Assembly (NCBI GenBank): GCA_018710845.1
Contig: DVJB01000028.1
Location: forward strand, 62,001 to 126,000
Direction: 5' to 3'
DNA: 64,000 nt
Source of the DNA: Candidatus Onthomonas avicola
GTDB lineage: Bacteria; Bacillota; Clostridia; Oscillospirales; Oscillospiraceae
Under the pieces are notes generated by a model. That model made no database searches. It was not told the origin of the DNA and was given only the letters and a program-made list of their open reading frames with translations. The translations under genes and the position numbers were made by a program. Positions 9,928 to 19,198 of the stretch are shown piece after piece. How positions within the stretch are numbered: the stretch's first letter is position 1; each line of letters begins with the position of its first letter.

Positions 9928-10653
9928 TTACGCCTGGGCGGGGGCCTCGGTCTCCTCCGCTGCGGCGTCGTCGCCCTGCTTGCCCTCGATGACGGCGTTG
10001 GCCATCACGCCGGAGATCAGACGGATCGCGCGGATGGCGTCGTCGTTGCCGGGGATGACGTAGTCCGCCTCGTCGGGATCGCAGTTGGTGTCCACGATGG
10101 CGACGACGGGGATGCCCAGCTTGCGGGCCTCGGCGATGGCGTTATGCTCCTTGCGGGGGTCGACGACAAAGATGGCGCCGGGCAGGGACTTCATCTCCTT
10201 GACGCCGCCGAGATACTTCTCCAGCTTGGCCATCTCGTGCATCAGCTTGATGACTTCCTTCTTGGGCAGCATGTCAAAGGTGCCGTCCTCCTGCATCTTC
10301 TTGAGCTGGTTCATCCGCTCCACGCGGGTGCGCATGGTCTTGAAGTTGGTCAGCATGCCGCCAAGCCAGCGGGAGTTGACGTAGAACATGCCGCAGCGGC
10401 CGGACTCCTCACGGATGGCGTCCTGAGCCTGCTTCTTGGTGCCGACGAACAGCACGCTCTTGCCCTCGGCGGCCACGCTCTTGACAAAGCTGTAGGCCTC
10501 CTCCAGCTTCTTCACCGTCTTCTGCAGATCGATGATATAGATGCTGTTGCGCTCGGTGTAGATATAAGCGGCCATCTTGGGGTTCCACCGACGGGTCTGG
10601 TGGCCGAAGTGTACGCCGGCCTCCAGCAGCTGCTTCATAGATACGACTGCCAT
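9928..10653 (-). CDS. rpsB: 30S ribosomal protein S2
   Basis: [54 protein letters not shown]; start set at 10653 after an aggaggaat RBS. Confidence 0.98.
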   Translation of the reverse strand: MAVVSMKQLLEAGVHFGHQTRRWNPKMAAYIYTERNSIYIIDLQKTVKKLEEAYSFVKSVAAEGKSVLFVGTKKQAQDAIREESGRCGMFYVNSRWLGGMLTNFKTMRTRVERMNQLKKMQEDGTFDMLPKKEVIKLMHEMAKLEKYLGGVKEMKSLPGAIFVVDPRKEHNAIAEARKLGIPVVAIVDTNCDPDEADYVIPGNDDAIRAIRLISGVMANAVIEGKQGDDAAAEETEAPAQA

Positions 10654-10844
10654 GATTGATATTCCTCCTAAAAATTTGTTGTTACCTCCACCCGGTTCAC
10701 TCCTCAGGCCCACCGGCGCACCGGCACCGGGCATGAAGTCCCCAGGTGTGCGTAATCCTGAACTACTATACTATAGAATCTGCGCCATTGCAAGCACTTT
10801 TTTCCGAAAACGGAAGGAAATTTCCATTTCCGCCCCGGCGCGGC

Positions 10845-11438
10845 TCAGTACTCAAACACGTAGCGCTGGAAGGCGTTGAGCACCTTCGTGCCCTCGTACT
10901 CCTGCCAGCGGGGGATCTGGTAGCCGTAGTTGAGGTGAACGTGGCCGTGGACCATATACTTCGGATGGTATTTCTCAATGACGCTGCGAAAGGCTGCAAA
11001 GCCGGTGTGGGAGGGGGAGGACGGGTCGTCCCCCAGCTGGTAAATCGGCGAGTGGGTCAGCAGAATGTCAAAGCCCTTGCTGCGATGCAGCTTCCAGCGC
11101 AGCCGGGCGGCGCGCCGCTCCATCTCCCGCTGGGTGTACTGGTGGGGGCCGGGGTTGTAGCGGATGGAGCCGCCCAGCCCCAGGATCCGGATGCCCTGAT
11201 AGACGTAGACGCGATCCTCCGCGCAGTCGCAGCCCTCGGGCGGGATGTCGGAGTAGTTCCCGTCGTGGTTGCCGTGGACGTAGACCACCGGGCAGCGGGC
11301 CATGGTGACCAGAAAGCTGAGATAACGGGGGTCCAGATCCCCGGCGGAGAGGATGAGGCCGATGTCGTCAAGCATGCCCGGGCGGTAGTAGTCCCAGAGG
11401 TACTTGTCCTCCTCGTCGGCGATGGCTAGAATCTTCAT
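10845..11438 (-). CDS. Metallophosphoesterase
   Basis: MKILAIADEEDKYLWDYY...LILSAGDLDPRYLSFL...YVHGNHDGNY...HGHVHLNYG; ATGA overlap with the upstream gene. Confidence 0.9.
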   Translation of the reverse strand: MKILAIADEEDKYLWDYYRPGMLDDIGLILSAGDLDPRYLSFLVTMARCPVVYVHGNHDGNYSDIPPEGCDCAEDRVYVYQGIRILGLGGSIRYNPGPHQYTQREMERRAARLRWKLHRSKGFDILLTHSPIYQLGDDPSSPSHTGFAAFRSVIEKYHPKYMVHGHVHLNYGYQIPRWQEYEGTKVLNAFQRYVFEY

Positions 11439-13432
11439 GTCGCTTCCTCCGGCTCCTCCTGCCCCTGCTTGGCCACCTTTTCCACGCCTACGATGTCCAC
11501 AGTGGCCTTGCCCTCTTGTGAGAGCTGGCGGTAGGCGGGCAGTTCGCCGACCACGTTTTCCGCCAGCCAGTCCATGGTGGTGATCTCCTCGGGGGTGGAC
11601 ACATCCTCCTCACTGCCGTGTACCAGGCCGTCCTGCGACTTGAGCACACCGTCAAAGGGATGGAAATTGCCCGATTGGATCGCCCCGCGCAGCAGCCGGG
11701 ACAGGCGCATGGTGCTCACCGGCAGCTTCTCCGAGCAGATGACGTCCACCACGCCGGCGGACATTCCCCACCAGTAGTTGGTGGACTTCTCTTTGGCGAC
11801 CTCCTCTGCCTGGAAGGTGTGATCCAGAATGCTGCGGATGAGGTTTTCGTAGTAGACCCCCCAGTGCCAGATGGGCGTGGCCAGTGTCTGGAACCGGTCT
11901 TCCTCCCGCTGGAAGAACAGGCCGAACGCGCCGGGGTGCTGGCTGTACGGCTGGCTCATGTCCCGACCGGAGATGAGGGAGACGCCGCGCCGGCGCAGCC
12001 GCTCGACTGCCTGGCCGTAGTCGTCGTTCATCCACTCGAGATAGATCTTCGCGCGCGGATTGACCATCTGTGCGCCGAGGGCAAAGGCGTTGATCGCGGC
12101 AATGACGCCATAGATGGGGTAGTCGCAGATGTAGCCGATCTGGTTGCTCTGGCTCAGCGAGCCGGCGATGGCGCCGATGATGAACTTGGCCTCATATACG
12201 CGCGCGTAATAGGTGCGGATTGCCTTCTGCGAGGTGTTGAGCGAACAGTTCATAATGATGACGTCGGGGTGGTCCACCGCCGCCTTGAGGCTGACGTTGA
12301 GCAGGCGGGGGGTGGTGGTGAAGATGAGGTCTGCCCCGTCCTGGACGACTTGCTCCAGCAGCGCCTCCGGGTCACCGTCCAGGGCGTTGAAGTAGCTGTG
12401 CGTGGACACGCGTCCGCGCAGCACCTGATCGACGTGCCGCCGCCCCAGCTCATGCAGATAGGTCCAGCTGGAAGTCTGGGTGGTCTTGTCGTGGACAAAG
12501 GCGACGTTGAGCGTTTCCAGGGCGCCGACACTGCCTGTCAGCGTACTGGTCAGGGTGCTGGTGAGCTTGGTCAGCAGCTTCTTTTTGACGTAGGGCGGAT
12601 TGAGCACCAGCTCAATGGGCCGCTCCTCGCGCAGAAGCACGACCTCCTCCCAGATCTTGGTCAGGCTTTTCGTCAGCTCCTGGCTGGACATCTCCAGCGC
12701 GCGGGGGTAGCCGTAGATCTTCAGGAAGACGAGCAGTGCGTCGGCAGCGGTGGTGGTGCGCAGGCGCTTGCCGCCGAGGGACTCGTAGCTGCGGCAGAAG
12801 TAGTGATAAAACCGCTCAAAAGCGCGCACGTCCTCCTGTGACCACTCCTCCTGCGGCTTTTTCCCCACGAGGGTCTGGAGCCTTTTATAGCTGCCCAGGC
12901 GAGTGCACCAGATAGAGTTGATCCCGGAGAGCTTGTTAAAGTCGACGTACTCGTAGTACAGCTTGCTCTCGTACGAGTCGTTCTTCGGCGGCATGATGCG
13001 CGTCACGGTGGCCAGAACGGTGGCCGCGTGGAAAAACTTGAGCACGCTGACACGCTTGTTGCCCTCTTGGACATAGTAGCGGTTGAGGTACTCGTAGACC
13101 TTTACGCTGTCGCGGATGCCCTCAGACAGGTGCGCGTCGCACAGGGCCTCCCACTTGACGCCAAATTCGGAGTCAGTCGGTAACAGCGGCATGAAGTTGC
13201 GCGCAAAGGCGGTTGTCCGCCCGGCGGTACGGGTGCCGACGATGTTCTCCGCCGGGATTTGAATGGTGCCCAGCTCGACCGACTTGTAGTCCTTGATGTC
13301 GGCGAGAATGTCGTCCAGAACGGGGAGGTAGGGATATTCGCCGCGCGCGAGGCAGGCCCGGTATTCCTTCTGCCCGGCCCGCAGGGCGATGGCGTAGTTG
13401 CTGCTGCTGGGAGTCGGTGGCATAGCAGACAT
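11435..13432 (-). CDS. BMP-family periplasmic-binding-like protein with N-terminal ParB/Srx-like domain
   Basis: 665 aa, no signal peptide; N-terminal IPAENIVGTRTAGRTTAFARNFMPLL...YYVQEGNKRVSVLKFF; C-terminal LNVAFVHDKTTQTSSWTYLHELGRRHV...VVQDGADLIFTTTPRLLNVSLKAAVDHPDVIIMNCS (BMP/PBP1 fold). Confidence 0.85.
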   Translation of the reverse strand: MSAMPPTPSSSNYAIALRAGQKEYRACLARGEYPYLPVLDDILADIKDYKSVELGTIQIPAENIVGTRTAGRTTAFARNFMPLLPTDSEFGVKWEALCDAHLSEGIRDSVKVYEYLNRYYVQEGNKRVSVLKFFHAATVLATVTRIMPPKNDSYESKLYYEYVDFNKLSGINSIWCTRLGSYKRLQTLVGKKPQEEWSQEDVRAFERFYHYFCRSYESLGGKRLRTTTAADALLVFLKIYGYPRALEMSSQELTKSLTKIWEEVVLLREERPIELVLNPPYVKKKLLTKLTSTLTSTLTGSVGALETLNVAFVHDKTTQTSSWTYLHELGRRHVDQVLRGRVSTHSYFNALDGDPEALLEQVVQDGADLIFTTTPRLLNVSLKAAVDHPDVIIMNCSLNTSQKAIRTYYARVYEAKFIIGAIAGSLSQSNQIGYICDYPIYGVIAAINAFALGAQMVNPRAKIYLEWMNDDYGQAVERLRRRGVSLISGRDMSQPYSQHPGAFGLFFQREEDRFQTLATPIWHWGVYYENLIRSILDHTFQAEEVAKEKSTNYWWGMSAGVVDVICSEKLPVSTMRLSRLLRGAIQSGNFHPFDGVLKSQDGLVHGSEEDVSTPEEITTMDWLAENVVGELPAYRQLSQEGKATVDIVGVEKVAKQGQEEPEEAT

Positions 13433-13699
13433 CTCCTTCCGGATGCGCCCGCGGCCGGCAGAGGCCGGCCGCGCAGTTTTTGTCTCATTTCATCTGGATT
13501 TGTATCCATTATACCGGCTTGTCCGCCAGCGGTCAACTGGGAGGCCGGCTTTTTTCCACCGTAGGGACGTACGGGAGTTGGGCGGATGGAGAGGCGTTGT
13601 CTGTGCAGTTTTCCGGCCTTGCGGAGGCGGCCGGGCTATGGTAGAATACATAATACAGTTTTATGGCTGCCTGCTGGCGGTCTGGAGAGGACGGAGCGG

Positions 13700-16600
13700 A
13701 TGGAAAAGAGGAACAGATGCCACCTCGCGCTGCGGCGCGGCGTGTCGCTGCTGCTGGCCCTGGCGATGGCGGGCTCGCTCTGCCTGGAGAGCCTTGCGGT
13801 GCAGGCGGCGCCGGAGGAGAACTTGCCGGACGGCGTGTCCGGGATAGAGGAGCTGCCCGGAGAGAAAACGGACCCTTCTGCGGACGAACCGGAGCATTCC
13901 TCAAATCCCGCCGGGCCTCCGTCAGAGGCGCAGGAGACGGAGCCGCCTGCGGAGGAGGGGCCCGCGGACGAACTGGAGACGCCTGAGACCCGGCCGGAGG
14001 AGCCGGATACTCCGGAGGAGGGGACAGAAGGGGAGTCGGAGCCTCTGCCGGACGGTGCCGCGGATGGAGAGGTTCCCGCTGACGTCCTGCCGGACATACC
14101 GGAGGAGGACGAGCAGGAAATGTCGGAACCGACCGTGGAGTGGACGGAGGCCTCCCTGCAGCTGAGCTATGACGACCGATACTCCTTTGATGAGACGTGG
14201 ACGGGGTATGAGATCCTAGAGATCACGACAGATTCGGTGACCTCCTATCAGGTCTCCCGCGGCAGCGTGACCGGGCAGCGCGACCGGGAGGTGCTCACCC
14301 TCCAGAGCGGCAGTCAGACCGAGGTGACAGCCTCCGGCGTGGGGCAGGCGACCGTTGTTCTCGCCCCCTCTGACCGGCTGGAGGAGGCGCGGGCTGTCCT
14401 GGACGGGGAAGTGCCTGCCGTCTCGGCGGCGCCTGAGCAGCCCATTGAGCTGGTGCGGGTGACAGTGACCGTCTCTGCGGCACGGCTGACGGTGATGTTT
14501 CTGCTGGGACAGAGCAATATGCGCGGGGCAAGCTCCGATGTGACCGGTTCCCACCCGGAGGACTCCGTCCTCTGTCAGGATGGGGAGGTTTACACGACAC
14601 AGGTTGTCGCCAACGTGGGCGATCAAGAGGTCGAGACCTGTATCCCGGGCGCGCTGCAGGGGAACAGGAGCCTGACCGGCTCTGTACTGCCTATGCGTAT
14701 CGACGCTCTGACCTCAGCGGGGCGCGGAAAAACCGGGCCGGACAGCGGCTTGGCCTACGAGTGGAACCGGCTGACCGGGGACAAGGTATGGACCGTCAAC
14801 GCCGCTTACAGCGCCACCTCGATTACGCAGTGGGAGCCCGGGCAGCGCTACTACCGTCGGGCAGAGACCGCTGTCTCCGGCGCACTGCGGACACTGCAGG
14901 CTGAGATTACAGCCGGGCATTATACTGAGGGACACCGCCTGGCCTTCTGGCTGCAGGGAGAGACGGACTATGCGCTTCCCGCGCAGGAGTACCTGTCCTC
15001 GTTCCGGGCCTTCTATGACGGTATGGCTGGACTGACCGGTATGGAAAAGCTGGGCATTATCATCCCCCGGGCCAGCAGCGGGTCGTGCACGGATGAGGAC
15101 GACCTGGTGATGACGGGGCCGCGCATCGCGCAGTATTATATCGGCGCGAGCAGCCAATACCCTGATGTCTACGTCGTGAGCAACATCAATGAGCAGTGGG
15201 TCACGGACGAAGGGGTGCGCAGCTATTTCCAAAAGGCCTATCCGGGCGGCGAGCTGACCTATCCGCTGCGCGCGAACAGCACGCTCTCCGGCCTGCCGAC
15301 CAGGGTCTCACAGGTGCATGGGGATATCCACTATGCGCAGGTTGGCCACAATGAGAACGGACTGGATGCGGCGCGCTCGATGTATTACATTATTTACGGC
15401 GGGGGTGCCTCCGTCTCCTCCATCAGCTGGCACAGCGCCGAGGGAGGACGGATCTCGTCCCTGACGGTTGCCGGAAGCACGAGCGCGGTGGCGGTGCCGG
15501 TGGTCACGCCGGTCTACCGCGCCAAGGACCTGCGCATCTCCACCAACGGGGTATCCTACGAGCATCCCGACGGCACGCTGGTGCGGACCGGCTCAGGAGG
15601 CGGCACACTGTGGGCATCGGCTGGAGGGGTCTCGGCCACCCTGCAGGTCAACGCCGTCAACAGCGGCCGCACCCCGGAGCTGTGGATGGTGAGAAATGTG
15701 GACGGCGGGGTTGAGGTGAATTGGCACAGACTGCAGGGTGCCTCCCGTTATCGGGTCTACCGGAGGACGCTGGGCGGCTCCTGGCAGGCGCTGGCCTATG
15801 TCAACGGCACCAGCTATACCGACCGGAGCGTTGCCGCCGGCACCGCATATACCTACACTGTGCGCGCCGTGATCAATTCTTCGCTGGCCGGCTATGACCC
15901 GGACGGACTGACAATCTACTACCTGCCGGCTCCCATAGCATCTCTAGGCAACGCCATTGACGGTGTCCAGGTGCGCTGGAATCTGGTGAGCGGTGCGCTG
16001 GGCTATGAGATCTACCGCTATCACAGCGGCACGGGAGAGTGGGAACTGAAGGGGAAGGTCCAAAACGCGGGTACCTCCTCCTGGGTGGATACCGACGTCT
16101 CTGCGGGACAGCAGGTCTCCTATGTCGTGCGGGCCATGCGCGGGAGCGCGCATTCCGCCAACTCCGCCCGCGCGTCGGGGAGTTATCTGGCCGCCCCAGT
16201 CCTTGGCGGCGCGGCGAGCGCGTCTGGCGGCGTGCGCGTCACCTGGACGGCGGTGACCGGCGCGACGGGTTACCGCGTCTACCGCAGAAACGGTGGGAGC
16301 GGCTGGCAGCAGATCGCCCAGCTCTCCGGCGGCAGCCTCACTTCCTATATTGACCGCTCGGCGGCATCGGGGACGCGCTATGGATATACCGTCCGTGCCG
16401 TGCGCGGGAACAGTCCCTCTGCCTATTACTCCGGGGTCTTTACTGTCCATCTTGCCACACCGAGACTGAGCCGGACGCAGGCACTGGATAATGGCGTGCG
16501 TATCACTTGGGAGACAGTTTCCGACGCGCTGGCCTACCGCGTTTACCGGCGCACGGAAGCTGGAAGCTGGGCTTTTGTCGCCCAGGTAGAGGGCGGCCAG

Positions 16601-18055
16601 AGCAATACCTATCTGGACACGAGCGGGACAGCCGGCGTCGTCTACTATTACACCGTGCGCGCGCGGCAGGGGGACTATCTCTCCTACTATGACACCGCGG
16701 GGCTGATGGGACTCTGGCTGGAAACGCCCACGCTGCGCGGCGCAGAGGCGTATGCCGGAGGCGTGCGTGTCACCTGGAGCCAGGTGCGCGGCGCAGAGGG
16801 CTACAATATCTACCGCCGTACCGAGGACGGCTCTTGGCAGATGATTGCCCAGCTGTCCGGCAGTTCAACTGCTTCGTATATCGATCAGACGGCCCGGGAG
16901 AATACGGTCTACCGTTATACGGTGCGTGCCCGCCGGAGCGGCCGCCTGTCCGGTTATGTCACCCAGGGGGTGCGGCTCCTCTATTTGGCCACGCCGGCGA
17001 TGCGGGGCGCGGTCAATGCAAGCGGCGGTTTGCGCGTCACCTGGGGCAGTGTGCCCGGTGCGACAAGCTACCGGCTCTACCGCAGGACCTCCGGCGGCTG
17101 GGAGCAGCTGGCCGTCCTCTCCGGGAATACTTATACGGATACCACCGTGCGCTCCGGAACGTCCTACGCCTACACGGTGCGCGCTCTGTGCCGGGACGGC
17201 GGCGGAGAGCAGAAATCGTACTTCCAGACCGATGGCGTGAGCGCGCGATATCTTGCGGTGCCCGCCCTGCGCGGGGCGCAGAGCGAAGATGGCGGCGTGC
17301 GGGTAAGCTGGACGGCCGTTGACGGCGCGGCGGGCTATCGGGTCTACCGCAAGACGGCCGGCACGAGCTGGCGGCAGGTCGCGACCTGTTCCGGAGGAGG
17401 CACATCCACCTGGCTGGACCGCGGCCTTACTGCTGGTACGGTATATACTTATACGGTGCGCGCGGTGAACGGCTCTGCCCTCTCATATTATCAGACGGCC
17501 GGGGTGAGCGCCCGCTGCCTGGCAACCCCGGTGCTCGGCGGAGTCTCCAACACGGATGGCGGACTGCGGATTCGCTGGCAGGCGGTGACTGGCGCGACGG
17601 GTTACCGGCTCTACCGCAAAACGGCGGACAGCGGCTGGACGGCGATTGCCCGGCTTTCCGGCAACGGCGCGACCTCTTATTTGGACACGGACGTCATCTC
17701 CGGCACGCGTTACCTCTACACGGTTCGCGCCCTGGAAGGGAGCGGCAAGTCCTACTTTGACGCCGATGGCGTGGGAGCTACCCGCCTGGCCACTCCCGTA
17801 CTGCGCGGGGCGCAGAGCGTGGGCGGCGGGGTGCGTGTCACCTGGGATAGGGTGCCCGGCGCAACGGGTTATACGCTCTACCGCAAGCGGGCGGGCGGCG
17901 CCTGGACGGCGATCGCCCAGATCTCTGGCGGCGGCACGACATCCTACACCGATACCGGCGTGAGCGCTGGCACGGCTGATCTCTATACCGTACGCGCCAA
18001 GGGCGGCGGCGTCCTGTCGGACTACGACCGCACCGGCGTGAGCGCCTCGGCGTGA
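13700..18055 (+). CDS. Large secreted protein: signal peptide, Glu/Pro-rich linker, sialate-O-acetylesterase (SASA)-like domain, nine FN3-like repeats
   Basis: Start at 13700; RLTVMFLLGQSNMRGASSDVTG (nucleophile block) and IHYAQVGHNENGLDAARSMYY (Asp/His block), then about nine 86-90-aa repeats. Confidence 0.88.
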   Translation: MEKRNRCHLALRRGVSLLLALAMAGSLCLESLAVQAAPEENLPDGVSGIEELPGEKTDPSADEPEHSSNPAGPPSEAQETEPPAEEGPADELETPETRPEEPDTPEEGTEGESEPLPDGAADGEVPADVLPDIPEEDEQEMSEPTVEWTEASLQLSYDDRYSFDETWTGYEILEITTDSVTSYQVSRGSVTGQRDREVLTLQSGSQTEVTASGVGQATVVLAPSDRLEEARAVLDGEVPAVSAAPEQPIELVRVTVTVSAARLTVMFLLGQSNMRGASSDVTGSHPEDSVLCQDGEVYTTQVVANVGDQEVETCIPGALQGNRSLTGSVLPMRIDALTSAGRGKTGPDSGLAYEWNRLTGDKVWTVNAAYSATSITQWEPGQRYYRRAETAVSGALRTLQAEITAGHYTEGHRLAFWLQGETDYALPAQEYLSSFRAFYDGMAGLTGMEKLGIIIPRASSGSCTDEDDLVMTGPRIAQYYIGASSQYPDVYVVSNINEQWVTDEGVRSYFQKAYPGGELTYPLRANSTLSGLPTRVSQVHGDIHYAQVGHNENGLDAARSMYYIIYGGGASVSSISWHSAEGGRISSLTVAGSTSAVAVPVVTPVYRAKDLRISTNGVSYEHPDGTLVRTGSGGGTLWASAGGVSATLQVNAVNSGRTPELWMVRNVDGGVEVNWHRLQGASRYRVYRRTLGGSWQALAYVNGTSYTDRSVAAGTAYTYTVRAVINSSLAGYDPDGLTIYYLPAPIASLGNAIDGVQVRWNLVSGALGYEIYRYHSGTGEWELKGKVQNAGTSSWVDTDVSAGQQVSYVVRAMRGSAHSANSARASGSYLAAPVLGGAASASGGVRVTWTAVTGATGYRVYRRNGGSGWQQIAQLSGGSLTSYIDRSAASGTRYGYTVRAVRGNSPSAYYSGVFTVHLATPRLSRTQALDNGVRITWETVSDALAYRVYRRTEAGSWAFVAQVEGGQSNTYLDTSGTAGVVYYYTVRARQGDYLSYYDTAGLMGLWLETPTLRGAEAYAGGVRVTWSQVRGAEGYNIYRRTEDGSWQMIAQLSGSSTASYIDQTARENTVYRYTVRARRSGRLSGYVTQGVRLLYLATPAMRGAVNASGGLRVTWGSVPGATSYRLYRRTSGGWEQLAVLSGNTYTDTTVRSGTSYAYTVRALCRDGGGEQKSYFQTDGVSARYLAVPALRGAQSEDGGVRVSWTAVDGAAGYRVYRKTAGTSWRQVATCSGGGTSTWLDRGLTAGTVYTYTVRAVNGSALSYYQTAGVSARCLATPVLGGVSNTDGGLRIRWQAVTGATGYRLYRKTADSGWTAIARLSGNGATSYLDTDVISGTRYLYTVRALEGSGKSYFDADGVGATRLATPVLRGAQSVGGGVRVTWDRVPGATGYTLYRKRAGGAWTAIAQISGGGTTSYTDTGVSAGTADLYTVRAKGGGVLSDYDRTGVSASA
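15671..18052 (+). repeat. Nine tandem FN3-like protein repeats
   Basis: Recurring TPxLRGAxxxxGGVRVTWxxVxGATGYRVYRRTxGGSWxxIAQLSGxxxTSYxDxxxxxGTxYxYTVRA... units. Confidence 0.9.
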
Positions 18056-18059
18056 CAAG

Positions 18060-18100
18060 ACGGCGGCCCGCCGCGGGGACCCACCTGCGGCGGGCCATTT
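18060..18100 (+). terminator. Terminator-like hairpin
   Basis: gcccgccgcggggacccacctgcggcgggc. Confidence 0.65.
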
Positions 18101-18195
18101 GCCCTTTCCAAGCAGAACGAGAGCGCTTTTCGCTTGCGGATTTGCCCGGCACGGATTATAATAGGGGAGAAAATGACAGGAATGGGGGAACCTGT

Positions 18196-19146
18196 ATGCA
18201 AGTGCTCATCGACGGGGCGGGCGCAGTCGGCGTCGCCGTCGGCGCAGGCCTGGCCGGCGCGGGCTGCCGCGTCTCCTTTCTGGCGCGGGGCGCGACGCTC
18301 GAGGCGATCCGCTCCGGCGGGGTGAAGCGCACCGGTCTGCTCGGCACGGTGGAGATCCCGGCCGGCGACGTGTCCGCGAGCGACGACTACGCGAGCTTTC
18401 CGCCGGACACCTTTGATTATGTCCTCGTCTGCGCCAAAACCCTGGCCAACGACGCCATCAGCCGGGCACTGGACGCGCACCGCGGGATGCTCAAGGCGGA
18501 CGGGAAGATCGTCCTGCTGCAAAACGGCTGGGGCAACGACGCGCCTTACCGCCGCTTCTTCTCGCCGGAACAAGTGTGGAACGCCCGGGTGATCACCGGC
18601 TTTCAGCGCACCGCGCCCAACGTGAGCGAGGTGACGGTCTATACCGAGCCGGTCCTTCTCGGCAGTCTCTACGGTCTGCCGAGCGCGCCGATGGAGCCGC
18701 TGGCCGCAGTCCTCTCCGCCAGCGGCCTGCCGGCGGAGGCGAGCGGCCAGGTCTCCCGCGCCCTCTGGGCCAAGATGGTCTACAACTGCACGCTCAACCC
18801 CCTCGGCGCGGTGCTCGGCCTGTCCTACGGGGCGCTGGGCGAGTGCGCGGAGACGAGGGAGATCATGGACGAACTGATGGACGAGATCTTCGCCGTCATG
18901 CACGCGGCGGGCTATGACACCTTCTGGCCGGACGCGGCGTCCTACCGCGAGGCGTTTTACGGCAAGCTCCTGCCGGACACCTACCACCACAACTCCTCCA
19001 CTCTGCAGGATATCCGCGCGAAGCGCCCGACCGAGATCGGCACGCTCACCGGCGTCATCCTCGACCTGGGGAAAAAGCACGGCGTCCCCACTCCGGTGAA
19101 CGCCACTCTCTACCGGCTGATCCGCGGTCTGGAGAAAAACTATTGA
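18196..19146 (+). CDS. Ketopantoate reductase family protein (ApbA/PanE)
   Basis: MQVLIDGAGAVGVAVGAGLAGAGCRVSFLARG, DYVLVCAKT, WAKMVYNCTLNPLGAVLG. Confidence 0.88.
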   Translation: MQVLIDGAGAVGVAVGAGLAGAGCRVSFLARGATLEAIRSGGVKRTGLLGTVEIPAGDVSASDDYASFPPDTFDYVLVCAKTLANDAISRALDAHRGMLKADGKIVLLQNGWGNDAPYRRFFSPEQVWNARVITGFQRTAPNVSEVTVYTEPVLLGSLYGLPSAPMEPLAAVLSASGLPAEASGQVSRALWAKMVYNCTLNPLGAVLGLSYGALGECAETREIMDELMDEIFAVMHAAGYDTFWPDAASYREAFYGKLLPDTYHHNSSTLQDIRAKRPTEIGTLTGVILDLGKKHGVPTPVNATLYRLIRGLEKNY

Positions 19147-19198
19147 ATCCTGCGAATCCCTGGATTCGCCTGAAAACACAAGGAAAAGAGGCAGCTCG

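Noticed and set aside
8884-10659. 591-aa plus-strand ORF opposite tsf-rpsB
   Set aside because: Spans exactly two well-supported housekeeping genes on the other strand; His/Leu/Gly-rich artefact.
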